Assembly: GCF_020889785.1 (NCBI RefSeq)
Contig: NZ_JACMYK010000037.1
Coordinates: forward strand, 1-54,059
Direction: 5' to 3'
Length of the DNA: 54,059 nt
Source: Bradyrhizobium acaciae
GTDB lineage: Bacteria > Pseudomonadota > Alphaproteobacteria > Rhizobiales > Xanthobacteraceae
Numbering within the stretch: position 1 is the stretch's first letter; each line of letters starts with the position of its first letter. A program made the translations under genes and the position numbers. The notes below the pieces were generated by a model, which saw only the letters and a program-made list of their open reading frames with translations, was not told the origin of the DNA and searched no databases. Shown here one piece after another: positions 8,875 through 17,110 of this stretch.

Positions 8875-9922
8875 CGCTGCCCTGAAGCACGCTCTTGGCC
8901 TCTTCGGACAACAGCACTTGCGCGCCGCGGATCACGACCTCAGACCGGGGAGGCAGCCCACGCACGACATAGTCATCGTCCGAGACCGGCTGGTCCGTAT
9001 TGATCGGATACCGCTTGAAAGTATCGGGCCCGGTGCGAAGGTAAACCCAGGAGCGGCCTTGCCAGCGCACAATGGCGGTGTCTTCAACGAAGACACCTTC
9101 GTATGTCTTCCCGGATGGCACGTAAGCAATCGCGTTCATTCCCGGAAGCAGGCCGCTGTCGCCAGGCGCCGTAAAGAAGTAGCTCAGTCCCTGAATGCGC
9201 GGCTCGGTTCGCGTCGCCGGCGACAGATATTGCAGTTCGATATTTGCGTTGCCTGTCGGCGCCTGCGCGAGCGCCGTGCGCGGCAGCTGCGCCAGGATCT
9301 CGCCCGGCGGCAACGTGACCTGGACCAGAAAGTTGTCGCGCTCGATCAACTTCACCACTGCCGGCGAGCGCTCGACGATGCCCTTGCCGATCACCGAGCC
9401 CCACTCCTGCTGCGCCGTCGCGGCAAGTGTCTTGACCTGCGATTCCGCCGCAGCAATCGAGGCCTGGTCGGTCCGGAACGCACCTTCGGCAGCCTCTGCT
9501 TCCTTCTTGGGGAGCGCGGCCGATTGGACCAGATTCTTCGTGCGCTCATAAGCGCTCTTGGCGACGTCGAATTTGGCCTGCGCCGTCTGAAGCTGCGCCT
9601 GCGCGTTGGCGTAGCCGTTGGTCAGCTCGGTGATGCGGGCGATATCGAGGACCGCACCATACGCTCTGATCTGCTCGGAATGTAAGGCGGCCTCCAGAAC
9701 CGCCGTTTCCAGTCCGATCTGCCTTTGCTGGTCGGCCGAGAGCTTGACGACGGCGAGCTGATTTTCATCCGCGTCGGTGGTCGGGCGGGCGCCGGACTGC
9801 AGCTGCGGTGATTCCTTGCGCTCCGACTCCCCCATGACCCGTCCGGGCACCAGGACAGGCCCGATCAGGCAGGCCATCACGGCCGCATGTCCGAGCAATC
9901 GTATCGCCGAAGTGTTGCCCAT
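8861..9922 (-). CDS. Periplasmic adaptor of an RND efflux system (HlyD/CusB-type)
   Basis: A 353-residue membrane fusion protein. The N-terminus is hydrophobic (LLGHAAVMACLIGPVLV, residues 6-22), consistent with export or anchoring. The middle holds the expected alpha-helical hairpin (ANAQAQLQTAQAKFDVAKSA through AAAESQVKTLAATAQQ), then beta-barrel sequence including GDSGLLPGMNAIAYVPSG and a C-terminal membrane-proximal part. Adaptors link the inner membrane pump to an outer membrane channel. I chose ATG 9922; the frame opens 17 codons earlier at 9973 without better support. It is transcribed first and overlaps the RND pump gene by 14 bases. No metal-binding Met or His cluster stands out at the N-terminus. 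Confidence 0.8.
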   Translation of the reverse strand: MGNTSAIRLLGHAAVMACLIGPVLVPGRVMGESERKESPQLQSGARPTTDADENQLAVVKLSADQQRQIGLETAVLEAALHSEQIRAYGAVLDIARITELTNGYANAQAQLQTAQAKFDVAKSAYERTKNLVQSAALPKKEAEAAEGAFRTDQASIAAAESQVKTLAATAQQEWGSVIGKGIVERSPAVVKLIERDNFLVQVTLPPGEILAQLPRTALAQAPTGNANIELQYLSPATRTEPRIQGLSYFFTAPGDSGLLPGMNAIAYVPSGKTYEGVFVEDTAIVRWQGRSWVYLRTGPDTFKRYPINTDQPVSDDDYVVRGLPPRSEVVIRGAQVLLSEEAKSVLQGSGDND

Positions 9923-10332
9923 CTGGAGTTCAGGTCCCCATCCTTCGCCGCAGCCGCTTGTCGCTTGCCTCAACCCTGGTCAGCGAAGTCCACCGATCGG
10001 TTGGAGGCACGATACTCCTCCAGGGAACTCCGACTGTAGCCGGGAAATCTATTCCGATCTCTCGACCAAGTGCACGCGCCGCGCGCGGTCGTACCTGCCC
10101 GGCTCTCGAATTGTCGCTGCGATGGTGAATCGCGAGCTAGACGACGGCCGGAAGCTGTCCGAGGACGCGGGTTCATGCCACCGCGCCTGGATTATCGGCC
10201 GGTGTCGTCAGTCATCGATGGGAATGAGGAGAATCAGGCTGGGCAGCGGCCTCACCGCATGCTCGGTCTTGCGCACAAGCGAGCCACGCAAGTTCCCCGT
10301 AACCTAGCGATTTCAATCGCTTGGAAAGGGGA
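9923..10332. other. Gap between the efflux operon and tRNA-Leu
   Basis: 410 bases. The efflux operon promoter should lie here but I cannot identify it. A short perfect inverted repeat (AGCGATT/AATCGCT, 10306-10321) sits just past the tRNA 3' end. It has no T run, so it is at most a weak terminator for the tRNA. No gene is supported. Confidence 0.4.
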
Positions 10333-10419
<87 letters not shown>

Positions 10420-10431
10420 ATGTGGAGCGGC

Positions 10432-10460
10432 TTAGTAAGGATCGGTTACGCGCTTGTCAA
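10432..10460 (-). promoter_or_regulatory. Sigma-70 promoter of tRNA-Leu
   Basis: On the minus strand: -35 TTGACA (10455-10460), a 17-base spacer, and -10 TACTAA (10432-10437), 12 bases before the tRNA 5' end. This is a near-consensus housekeeping promoter in the right place for a stable RNA. Confidence 0.85.
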
Positions 10461-10566
10461 ATTCGCGAGTGGAAATTCAAATAGCCTGTACAGGATTGGG
10501 CTGATGGCGTATCGCCAAACCACTAACTCCCCCGAATAGTTCTCGAATCCGGCAGGAATGGACCTC

Positions 10567-11535
10567 ATGGCATCGAACCTCGAAACGCTCGTCACGGTAT
10601 TCGGCGGATCGGGTTTTCTGGGACGGAATGTGGTCCGGGCGCTCTGCAAGCGCGATTACCGTGTGCGAGTCGCGGTGCGGCGGCCTGAACTGGCCGGCCA
10701 TCTGCAGCCGCTCGGCCGCGTCGGCCAGATTCATGCCGTCCAGGCCAATGTTCGCTACCCGGCCTCGGTCGAGGCGGCGATGCGTGATTCGCATATCGCC
10801 ATCAATCTGGTCGGCATTCTGGCCGAAGGCGGCGGGCAGACGTTTGATGCGGTGCAGGTGAAGGGTGCCGAGACCATCGCCAGGGCGGCGGCCGCCAACG
10901 GCGCCCGCATGGTCCATGTCTCGGCGATCGGCGCCGACGAGAATTCGCTGTCGGGCTATTTCCGCGCCAAGGCCGAAGGTGAGAAGGCAGTACGGGCGGC
11001 CTTGCCGTCGGCCACCATCATGCGGCCGTCGCTGCTGTTCGGGCCCGAGGATCAGTTCACCAACCGCTTTGCGGCGCTGGCGCGGATGTCGCCGGTGCTG
11101 CCGCTGGTCGGCGGCGGGGTCAACACGGTGCAGCCGGCCTATGTCGCTGACGTCGCCGACGCCGTGGCGGATGCCGTCGACGGCAAGGCGAAGGGCGGCG
11201 CAACCTACGAGCTCGGCGGCCCGGAAGTGCTGACCATGCGCGAGATCATGGAGATCATCCTTCGGATCACCCAGCGCGATCGCATGCTGGCGCCGCTGCC
11301 GTTCAGCCTCGCCAAGCTCCAGTCGTATGTCCTGCAATTCGCCCCGGGTCCCTTCACACTGACCCCGGACCAGGTCGCGATGCTGCGCACGGACAACGTG
11401 GTGTCCGACGCCGCCAAGGCTGCCGGCCTGACCTTCGCGGGCCTCGGCATTGCGCCCGATTCGATGGAAGCAATCGCCCCGCAATATCTCTGGCGCTTCC
11501 GCGCGACCGGGCAGTTCCAGAAGAAGAGCGCGTGA
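10567..11535 (+). CDS. Complex I NDUFA9-like NAD(P)-binding protein
   Basis: An atypical short-chain dehydrogenase of the NDUFA9 (39 kDa) type, 322 residues from this start. The Rossmann fold opens with VTVFGGSGFLGRNVVRALCK near residue 10, the expected GxxGxxG. Later landmarks are the HVSAIGAD strand, the YFRAKAEGE segment in the place of the SDR Tyr-x-x-x-Lys, and IMRPSLLFGPEDQF. Alphaproteobacterial homologues are accessory or assembly factors for NADH:quinone oxidoreductase; true enzyme activity is doubtful for the family. I prefer ATG 10567 over ATG 10558 because GGCAGGA lies directly against the latter. It is a single gene divergent from the tRNA. Confidence 0.8.
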   Translation: MASNLETLVTVFGGSGFLGRNVVRALCKRDYRVRVAVRRPELAGHLQPLGRVGQIHAVQANVRYPASVEAAMRDSHIAINLVGILAEGGGQTFDAVQVKGAETIARAAAANGARMVHVSAIGADENSLSGYFRAKAEGEKAVRAALPSATIMRPSLLFGPEDQFTNRFAALARMSPVLPLVGGGVNTVQPAYVADVADAVADAVDGKAKGGATYELGGPEVLTMREIMEIILRITQRDRMLAPLPFSLAKLQSYVLQFAPGPFTLTPDQVAMLRTDNVVSDAAKAAGLTFAGLGIAPDSMEAIAPQYLWRFRATGQFQKKSA

Positions 11536-11545
11536 GTCGATCCAC

Positions 11546-11575
11546 TCGTCGTCTCTGCGAAGCAGGGACGACAGC
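11546..11575. repeat. Short palindromic repeat (GTC-TCTGCGAAGCAGGGA-CGAC type)
   Basis: Inverted arms GTCGT/ACGAC flank CTCTGCGAAGCAGGGA. It belongs to the family also seen at the right end of the window (near 53975). It lies between converging genes and could end transcription in both directions. Confidence 0.6.
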
Positions 11576-11586
11576 GGAGAATGCCT

Positions 11587-12393
11587 TTACCTTCCCATCG
11601 CCAGCGCGATCAGGCCGAGGGTGCCGACGATCACGCGCCACCAGGCAAAGAACGTGAAGCCGTGGCGGGTGACGTAGTTGAGGAAGGTCTTCACCACGAT
11701 CATCGCGACGATGAAGGAGACCACGAAGCCGACCGCGATGACGCTGAGACCGTCGGACGTGAAGTCGGCGCGGTTCTTGTAGAAATCATAGGCGAACGCG
11801 CCGACCATGGTCGGGATCGCAAGGAAGAACGAGAACTCCGCCGCCGAGCGCTTGTCGGCGCCGAGCAGCATCGCCGCCACGATGCTGGCGCCGGAGCGCG
11901 ACACGCCGGGGATCATCGCCAGGCACTGCGCGACGCCGATCCAGAAATACATCAGCAGCGGGAACCGGGTCGCATCGTCCTCGTAGACTTTGAGATCGAG
12001 CTGATCGACCCAGAGCAGGACGGCGCCGCCGACGATCAGCGTGAAGCAGACTACCCACGGATTGAACAGGAATTCCTTGATGTATTTGCCGGCGATCAGG
12101 CCGATCACGACCGCGGGCAGGAACGCGACAAGCACGCCGATCACAAAACGGCGGTCGTCGGGATTGGAGAACATGCCGAGCGCGACGCGCCACAATTTGA
12201 AGAAGTAGAGCGCGAGGATCGCGAGGATCGCACCGAGCTGAATCAGGATCGCGAAGCTCTTCCAGAAATTGCCCTCACCGAGATTGAAGAAGCGCTCCGC
12301 GAGCAGCAGGTGGCCTGTCGAAGAGACCGGCAGGAACTCGGTGACGCCCTCGACGATGCCGAGAATCACCGCCCGCAGCATATCCGTCATCAT
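11587..12393 (-). CDS. uppP: Undecaprenyl-diphosphatase UppP (BacA)
   Basis: A 268-residue polytopic membrane enzyme that dephosphorylates undecaprenyl pyrophosphate to recycle the lipid carrier for cell wall and polysaccharide synthesis. Both family motifs are present: EGVTEFLPVSSTGHLLLAE near residue 13 and the PGVSRSG element (IPGVSRSGASIVAAMLLGAD) near residue 165. Eight or so hydrophobic segments fit the fold. The start is MMTDMLRA at 12393; the second Met is equivalent. Overproduction gives bacitracin resistance in other bacteria. It is a single gene with its own candidate promoter upstream. Confidence 0.95.
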   Translation of the reverse strand: MMTDMLRAVILGIVEGVTEFLPVSSTGHLLLAERFFNLGEGNFWKSFAILIQLGAILAILALYFFKLWRVALGMFSNPDDRRFVIGVLVAFLPAVVIGLIAGKYIKEFLFNPWVVCFTLIVGGAVLLWVDQLDLKVYEDDATRFPLLMYFWIGVAQCLAMIPGVSRSGASIVAAMLLGADKRSAAEFSFFLAIPTMVGAFAYDFYKNRADFTSDGLSVIAVGFVVSFIVAMIVVKTFLNYVTRHGFTFFAWWRVIVGTLGLIALAMGR

Positions 12394-12441
12394 GATCTGA
12401 TCTGCCCTGTGTGGAAAACCGAATTCTTCTCGCTTATTCGC

Positions 12442-12471
12442 ACATAGGCCGCAATCGCAAAGAATCGTCAA
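12442..12471 (-). promoter_or_regulatory. Candidate promoter of uppP
   Basis: On the minus strand: -35 TTGACG (12466-12471) and -10 CTATGT (12442-12447) with an 18-base spacer, about 50 bases upstream of the uppP start. It fits the alphaproteobacterial CTTGAC/CTATnT pattern. Confidence 0.5.
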
Positions 12472-12656
12472 ACAATGGGTTACCCGGCCGATTTGCTGGG
12501 CTATAGCGTTTTTGTGACCCGCACCGTCTGCGGGGGGTGGCTACCGGTTTGTGTGCCGACGCGACATAGAGACGAGCGGAACTGTCCTGGCCAAATTGCA
12601 GGTCAGGTCACACAGGTTGATGGTTTCTTAAGCGCCACGAAATTACCAAGGGCTTC

Positions 12657-13349
12657 ATGTACACGCTGTATCACCATCCGTTCTGTCCGCATTCGCGCTT
12701 CATTCGCCTCGTGCTCGGCGAGTATGGCCTTGATTTGCGCCTTGTTGAGGAACGGGTCTGGGAACGGCGCGAGGCGTTTTTGGCGCTCAATCCGGCGGCA
12801 ACCACGCCGGTGCTTATCGCCGAGGGCTTTCCGCCGATCCCGGCGGCCCCGATCATCGCCGAATATGTCGACGAGGCGCACGGCCTCGAGGCCGGCGAGC
12901 GGCGGCTGTTGCCGACGTCGATGGCCGAGCGCGTCGAGGTGCGCCGGCTGATGGCATGGTTCAACGAGAAGTTCTTCGAGGAAGCCTCCAACCCGCTGGT
13001 GACCGAGCGGATCTACAAGCGCTTCATGAGCGAGGACAATGGCGGCGGTCCGCCGGCGCCCGACATCATGCGCGCCGCCAAGGTCAATGTGCGCTATCAT
13101 CTGAGCTACATCGGCTGGCTGGCGAAGACGCGGAACTATCTCGCCGGCGACCGCCTCACCTACGCGGATCTCGCCGCCGCGGCGCATCTCTCGGCGATCG
13201 ACTATCTGGGCGACGTGCCATGGAGCGAGGACGACGCGGCAAAGGCGTGGTATGCGCGGGTGAAATCCCGCCCGTCGTTCCGCCCGCTGCTCAGCGAATG
13301 GCTGGCGGGGGTGCCGGCGTCGCGGACCTACGTGGACCTCGACTTCTGA
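12657..13349 (+). CDS. fzlA: FzlA-like GST-fold cell division protein
   Basis: A 230-residue protein with a glutathione S-transferase fold: an N-terminal thioredoxin-like half (YTLYHHPFCPHSRFIRLVLGE) and an all-helical C-terminal half (GDRLTYADLAAAAHLSAIDYLG). It resembles Caulobacter FzlA, a GST-like protein that binds FtsZ, curves its filaments and activates septal wall synthesis, rather than a detoxifying enzyme. The acidic, aromatic C-terminal tail (RTYVDLDF) is consistent with the conserved FzlA tail needed for activity, as I recall it. The Cys-Pro in FCPHSR resembles a thioredoxin-fold active site but may be structural. The tail codons overlap the start of queG. Confidence 0.75.
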   Translation: MYTLYHHPFCPHSRFIRLVLGEYGLDLRLVEERVWERREAFLALNPAATTPVLIAEGFPPIPAAPIIAEYVDEAHGLEAGERRLLPTSMAERVEVRRLMAWFNEKFFEEASNPLVTERIYKRFMSEDNGGGPPAPDIMRAAKVNVRYHLSYIGWLAKTRNYLAGDRLTYADLAAAAHLSAIDYLGDVPWSEDDAAKAWYARVKSRPSFRPLLSEWLAGVPASRTYVDLDF

Positions 13350-14485
13350 ACCAGGCGGCCAGGCTCTCTCCGTCCGATCTCAAGGCAGCGCTCGGGCGCG
13401 AGGCGCGCGCGCTCGGCTTCGATGCCATCGGCTTCACCACGCCTGATGCGACCAGCGAGGCCGGAAGATATTTCCTCGAGTTCCTCGGCTCCGGCGCCTA
13501 TGGCGACATGGACTGGCTCGCAGCCAATCCGGAGCGACGCGCCGATCCGCGCGTACTGTGGGGTGGCGTGCGCTCGATCATCATGCTCGGCGTCAATTAC
13601 GGGCCCGATGACAATCCGCTGAATATTCTCGCGCGTCGATCGCATGGCACGATCTCGGTCTATGCGCAGGGCGACGACTATCACGACGTGATCAAGAAGC
13701 GGCTGAAGATTCTGGCGCGCTGGCTCGCTGCTGCGACCGGCGACGAAGTGAAGGTGTTCGTCGACACCGCCGCTGTGATGGAGAAGCCGCTCGCGCAGGC
13801 TGCCGGCATCGGCTGGCAGGGCAAGCACACCAATCTGGTGTCGCGAGAGTTCGGCTCGTGGCTGTTTCTCGGCGCGATCTATTCCGCCACCGAGCTGCCA
13901 TGCGACGATGGCGAAGCCGATCACTGCGGCAGCTGCAACGCCTGCCAGGACATCTGCCCGACCGCGGCATTTCCCGCGCCCTACAAGCTCGATGCGCGGC
14001 GCTGCATCTCGTATCTGACGATCGAGAACAAGGGCCCGATCCCGCACGAATTCCGCAAGGCCATCGGCAACCGCATCTATGGCTGCGACGACTGCCTCGC
14101 GGTGTGCCCGTGGAACAAGTTCGCCGAGGCGGGCCGCGAGCAGAAGCTCGCGGCGCGCGATGCGTTGCGCGCGCCTGCGCTCGCCGAGCTCGTGCGGCTC
14201 GACGATCCGGCCTTTCGCGCGCTGTTCACGAAATCGCCGGTCAAGCGCATCGGCCGCGATCGCTTCATCCGCAATGTGCTGATCGCAATCGGCAACTCCG
14301 GCGATGCGAACCTTGCCGGCGAAGCACAACGTCTGCTCGACGACGCGAGCCCGCTGGTGCGCGGCGCGGCAGTGTGGGCGCTGTCGCAACTGATGCCACG
14401 CGATGCGTTCGCGACGCTGGCATCGCGGTCCGGCGGCGAGCCCGACCTCAGCGTGCAACAGGAGTGGCGCGCGGCCGCCTCTTGA
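13298..14485 (+). CDS. queG: Epoxyqueuosine reductase QueG
   Basis: A 395-residue cobalamin- and iron-sulfur-dependent reductase that makes queuosine from epoxyqueuosine in tRNA. Landmarks are EVKVFVDTAAVMEKPLAQ with the expected Asp, GIGWQGKHTNL, two 4Fe-4S clusters (CGSCNACQDICP and CDDCLAVCPWNKF), and a C-terminal HEAT-like stretch (LVRGAAVWALSQL). The start is uncertain: ATG 13298 overlaps fzlA by 52 bases, while CTG at 13346, overlapping the fzlA stop, would give a protein beginning just before LSPSDLKAALGREARALGF. No ATG, GTG or TTG lies between that CTG and the conserved N-terminus. Tight overlap implies co-expression with fzlA. Confidence 0.92.
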   Translation: MAGGGAGVADLRGPRLLNQAARLSPSDLKAALGREARALGFDAIGFTTPDATSEAGRYFLEFLGSGAYGDMDWLAANPERRADPRVLWGGVRSIIMLGVNYGPDDNPLNILARRSHGTISVYAQGDDYHDVIKKRLKILARWLAAATGDEVKVFVDTAAVMEKPLAQAAGIGWQGKHTNLVSREFGSWLFLGAIYSATELPCDDGEADHCGSCNACQDICPTAAFPAPYKLDARRCISYLTIENKGPIPHEFRKAIGNRIYGCDDCLAVCPWNKFAEAGREQKLAARDALRAPALAELVRLDDPAFRALFTKSPVKRIGRDRFIRNVLIAIGNSGDANLAGEAQRLLDDASPLVRGAAVWALSQLMPRDAFATLASRSGGEPDLSVQQEWRAAAS

Positions 14486-14520
14486 TTTCATCGCGCCATT
14501 CCCGTCATGGTCGATGGGCC

Positions 14521-15318
14521 ATGACAAACCAGCCATTTTTCACCAGACACGGCGACGGCTTCATGCCGACGGCCGTTGCGAACGGACCGTGGAGTCCGGA
14601 ATCCCTGCACGGCCGCGTCGTGATCGGCCTGCTCGCCTTCGTGATCGAGGAGCGCCACGGCTCCGACGATTTCGTGCCCGCGCGGCTGACGGTCGACATG
14701 TTCCGGCTGCCCAACATCACGACGCCGATCGAGGTGACGACCAAGCTGCTGCGCGACGGCATGCGCATCAGGATGATCGAGGCCGAGTTTGTCTCCGGCG
14801 GCACCAGCATGGCGCGCGCCTCCTGCCAGTTGTTGCGCAGGACGGAAAATGCGCCGGGCAATGTGTGGTCGCCGCCGAACTGGCAGGTGCCGGCGCCGGC
14901 AGACATTCCAAAGCCGGCCGATCCGAGGCTTGGCATGAACGGCAAATGGGAAACGCGGCCGATCACAGGACACATGGGCTCGCTCGGCGAGCGAAGGCTC
15001 TGGATGAGCGAAGTCCGCGAGCTCGTCGCCGGCGTGAAGATGACGCCGTTCGTTCATGTCGCGACCGGCGCGGATTTCGCCAGCCCCTTCGCCAATGCCG
15101 GCGACCAGGGCCTCGGCTACATCAACAGCGACGTCACGATCTATCTGCACCGTCTGCCGGTGACCAACTGGATCGGCTTCGAGGTCGTCAACCATCACGC
15201 CACCGACGGCATCGCGATCGGCGAATGCTGGCTCTATGACGAGAAGGGCCCGATCGGCACCTCCACCGTGGCGGCGCTCGCCCAGCGCAAACCGATGAGC
15301 AGTCCGCCGCCGCCGTAG
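14521..15318 (+). CDS. Acyl-CoA thioesterase-like hotdog protein
   Basis: A 265-residue protein resembling double-hotdog acyl-CoA thioesterases (TesB/4HBT_3 type). Supporting segments are the N-terminal HGRVVIGLLAFVIEERHGSD, the first-hotdog strands ARLTVDMFRLPN and EVTTKLLRDGMRIRMIEAEF, and the second-hotdog NSDVTIYLHRLPVTNWIGFE followed by IAIGECWLYDEKGPIGT near the end. The ATG at 14521 is chosen because homology-like sequence begins there (MTNQPFFTRHGDGFMP); the frame stays open far upstream only as a shadow of queG. It starts 35 bases after queG and may share its transcript. Substrate unknown. Confidence 0.7.
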   Translation: MTNQPFFTRHGDGFMPTAVANGPWSPESLHGRVVIGLLAFVIEERHGSDDFVPARLTVDMFRLPNITTPIEVTTKLLRDGMRIRMIEAEFVSGGTSMARASCQLLRRTENAPGNVWSPPNWQVPAPADIPKPADPRLGMNGKWETRPITGHMGSLGERRLWMSEVRELVAGVKMTPFVHVATGADFASPFANAGDQGLGYINSDVTIYLHRLPVTNWIGFEVVNHHATDGIAIGECWLYDEKGPIGTSTVAALAQRKPMSSPPPP

Positions 15319-15331
15319 CTCCTCACACAGC

Positions 15332-15418
15332 CGTCATTGCGAGCGAAGCGAAGCAATCCATTCGTCCGCACACGCGGCGGTATGGATTGCTTCGTCGCTT
15401 ACGCTCCTCGCAATGACG
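15332..15418. repeat. Long palindromic repeat, family 1
   Basis: Outer arms CGTCATTGCGAG (15332-15343) and CTCGCAATGACG (15407-15418) match perfectly in inverted orientation. Inner arms AAGCAATCCAT and ATGGATTGCTT also pair. A diverged copy lies at 29385-29496. It sits between converging genes, like REP elements. Confidence 0.85.
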
Positions 15419-15423
15419 GCTGG

Positions 15424-15894
15424 TTAGTCGGCCAAATGCCGCTGCATCTCCGGCCGCGCCCTGAGCGCTGTGCCCTGCTTGCCGACGATCTTGGCGATCC
15501 GCTCCGGCGCGAAGTTCAGATCGACGAAGGCGGGCGCAGTGTTGGCGACCTCGTGATACTCCGTTATCTTGCCGTCGCGCAGCCGCATGATCGCGACGCC
15601 CTCGAACATCGCGCGGGCCCCCTTGGCTTCCGGCAAGGTCGAGCGGTAGCTGAACGTGTAGCGCGCGTAGAGCGTCGCGCCGTCGCTGACGGGATCGTGC
15701 ATGACCCAGCGGAAATCGGTCGCGGTGCGGTAGAACCAGTCGTCGATCATCTCGGCGATCTTCGCATGGCCCTCAAAGGCGCCGTAGAACACGTCGTGAT
15801 AGACGCCGTCCTCGACGAAGAGATCGGCAAAAGCCTTGCCGTTGCGCTGTTCGACCGCGTCGCAGAACGCGCGCAGCATCGTTGTGGTGTCCAT
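15424..15894 (-). CDS. NTF2/SnoaL-like protein
   Basis: A 156-residue protein with the cone-shaped NTF2-like fold: helix MLRAFCDAVEQRNGKAFADLF, then VEDGVYHDVFYGAFEGHAKI and, at the end, MRLRDGKITEYHEVAN, typical of SnoaL/ketosteroid isomerase relatives. Such proteins are often small isomerases, hydrolases or ligand binders; nothing here fixes the substrate. ATG 15894 is preferred because GAGGGAGA lies at the right distance; the frame is open to 15963 through repeat sequence. It is a single gene, separated from the next by palindromic repeats. Confidence 0.75.
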   Translation of the reverse strand: MDTTTMLRAFCDAVEQRNGKAFADLFVEDGVYHDVFYGAFEGHAKIAEMIDDWFYRTATDFRWVMHDPVSDGATLYARYTFSYRSTLPEAKGARAMFEGVAIMRLRDGKITEYHEVANTAPAFVDLNFAPERIAKIVGKQGTALRARPEMQRHLAD

Positions 15895-15916
15895 GGCGTT
15901 TCTCCCTCGCGTGTGG

Positions 15917-16037
15917 CCATCCTTCGAGGCTCGCTTCGCTCGCACGTCCAGCGACAAAGGCAAAGCCTTTGCGCGAGGATGACGTCTTTATCCATAGCCG
16001 TCACCCTGAGGTGCGCGCCCTTGCGCGCCTCGAAGGG
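15917..16037. repeat. Palindromic repeat cluster, family 2
   Basis: Two half-elements: CATCCTTCGAGGCTCGCTTC with GCGAGGATGACG (about 15917-15983), and TCACCCTGAGGTGCGCGCCC with GCGCCTCGAAGGG (about 16000-16037). The same parts recur at 22928-23032 and 41244-41348. Confidence 0.75.
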
Positions 16038-16048
16038 CGGCGGCGTGG

Positions 16049-16882
16049 TCAGATCTCCGCCACCGCGGCGATGATGCGCGCGATGTCCTGTGGCCGTGAC
16101 AGCCGGTGGTCGCCGTCCTGGATCATGGTCAGCACCACGTCCTCGGCCGGCAGCCGGTGCACCAGCGCAAACGCATGCTTCCACGGCACGTCGGGATCCT
16201 GCGCGCCCTGCAGGATGCGCACCGGACAGCCGACGTCGATTTGGCTTCCGAGCAGCAGATGGTTGCGGCCTTCCTCGATCAGATTGCGGGTGATCGGATA
16301 GGGCGTGCCGTCACCGTACTCCGAAGGCCTGAGCCACATGCCATTGGTCTCGATCTCGGCGCGTATCTCCGGCGAGAAGCCCTTCCACATCAGCTCCTCG
16401 GTGAAGTCGGGCGCCGGCGCGATCAGCACGAGGCCGGCGAGCTTGCCGTTCCCGCCAGCCTTGCCGCGTTTGACGATCTCGCGCGCCAGCAGCAGCGCCA
16501 TCCAGCCGCCCATCGAGGAGCCGATCACGACCTGCGGCCCGCTGCAGAACTGCGAGAACACCGCAACGCTCTCCTCGAGCCAGCGGCCGATCGTGCCGTC
16601 GGCGAATTCGCCGCCGGATTCGCCATGGCCGGAATAGTCGAACCGGACGCAGCTGCGGCCGTGCTCGGCGGCCCACGCATCGAGCGCGATCGCCTTGGTG
16701 CCGGTCATGTCGGACTTGAAGCCGCCGAGCCAGAACAGCCCCGGCGCGCCACTGCCGGGCGCACCACTCGTGCTGCCTGCGGCGCTGCCGGCCCGGGCGC
16801 GTACCGCGATCCGGCGTGCCTCACTGCCCTCGCCGACCTCGATGAAGGCGGGTTCCTGTCCGGATGCGGCGGTCTGGCTCAT
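16049..16882 (-). CDS. Alpha/beta hydrolase
   Basis: A 277-residue alpha/beta hydrolase. The nucleophile elbow is GSSMGGWMALLLA near residue 120. The acid is probably the Asp in AQDPDVPWKHA near residue 230 and the base the His in DGDHRLSRPQD near residue 258. RFDYSGHGESGG is the oxyanion-side HG loop. It resembles the ABHD10/YdeN-like serine hydrolases; the substrate is unknown. The N-terminal 45 residues are Ala/Gly/Ser-rich and low in complexity. It is divergent from infC, with repeats on its 3' side. Confidence 0.8.
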   Translation of the reverse strand: MSQTAASGQEPAFIEVGEGSEARRIAVRARAGSAAGSTSGAPGSGAPGLFWLGGFKSDMTGTKAIALDAWAAEHGRSCVRFDYSGHGESGGEFADGTIGRWLEESVAVFSQFCSGPQVVIGSSMGGWMALLLAREIVKRGKAGGNGKLAGLVLIAPAPDFTEELMWKGFSPEIRAEIETNGMWLRPSEYGDGTPYPITRNLIEEGRNHLLLGSQIDVGCPVRILQGAQDPDVPWKHAFALVHRLPAEDVVLTMIQDGDHRLSRPQDIARIIAAVAEI

Positions 16883-17110
16883 GGTTCGGTCACTCGTGTG
16901 TCAGATATCTGCATTTCAATCGTCGTACGGCACCGGTCAACGGCAGCCAGCCCGCCTTGCAGAGCAGGCGCACCCGCTATATGTGCCGGGCGTGGCTAAA
17001 ATGCCTCGCAATTGACGGTTTTGCCGCTTAAGGGAGCGAGTTCGCTTGCCCGCCGCAGCGTCTTGCTTCAAAATATCCGCCTTCCCTTTCACAACTTTGG
17101 AGAGTTACCC

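Noticed and set aside
10306..10321. tRNA-Leu terminator hairpin
   Set aside because: The 7-base inverted repeat has almost no loop and no T run, so I mention it only as weak structure.
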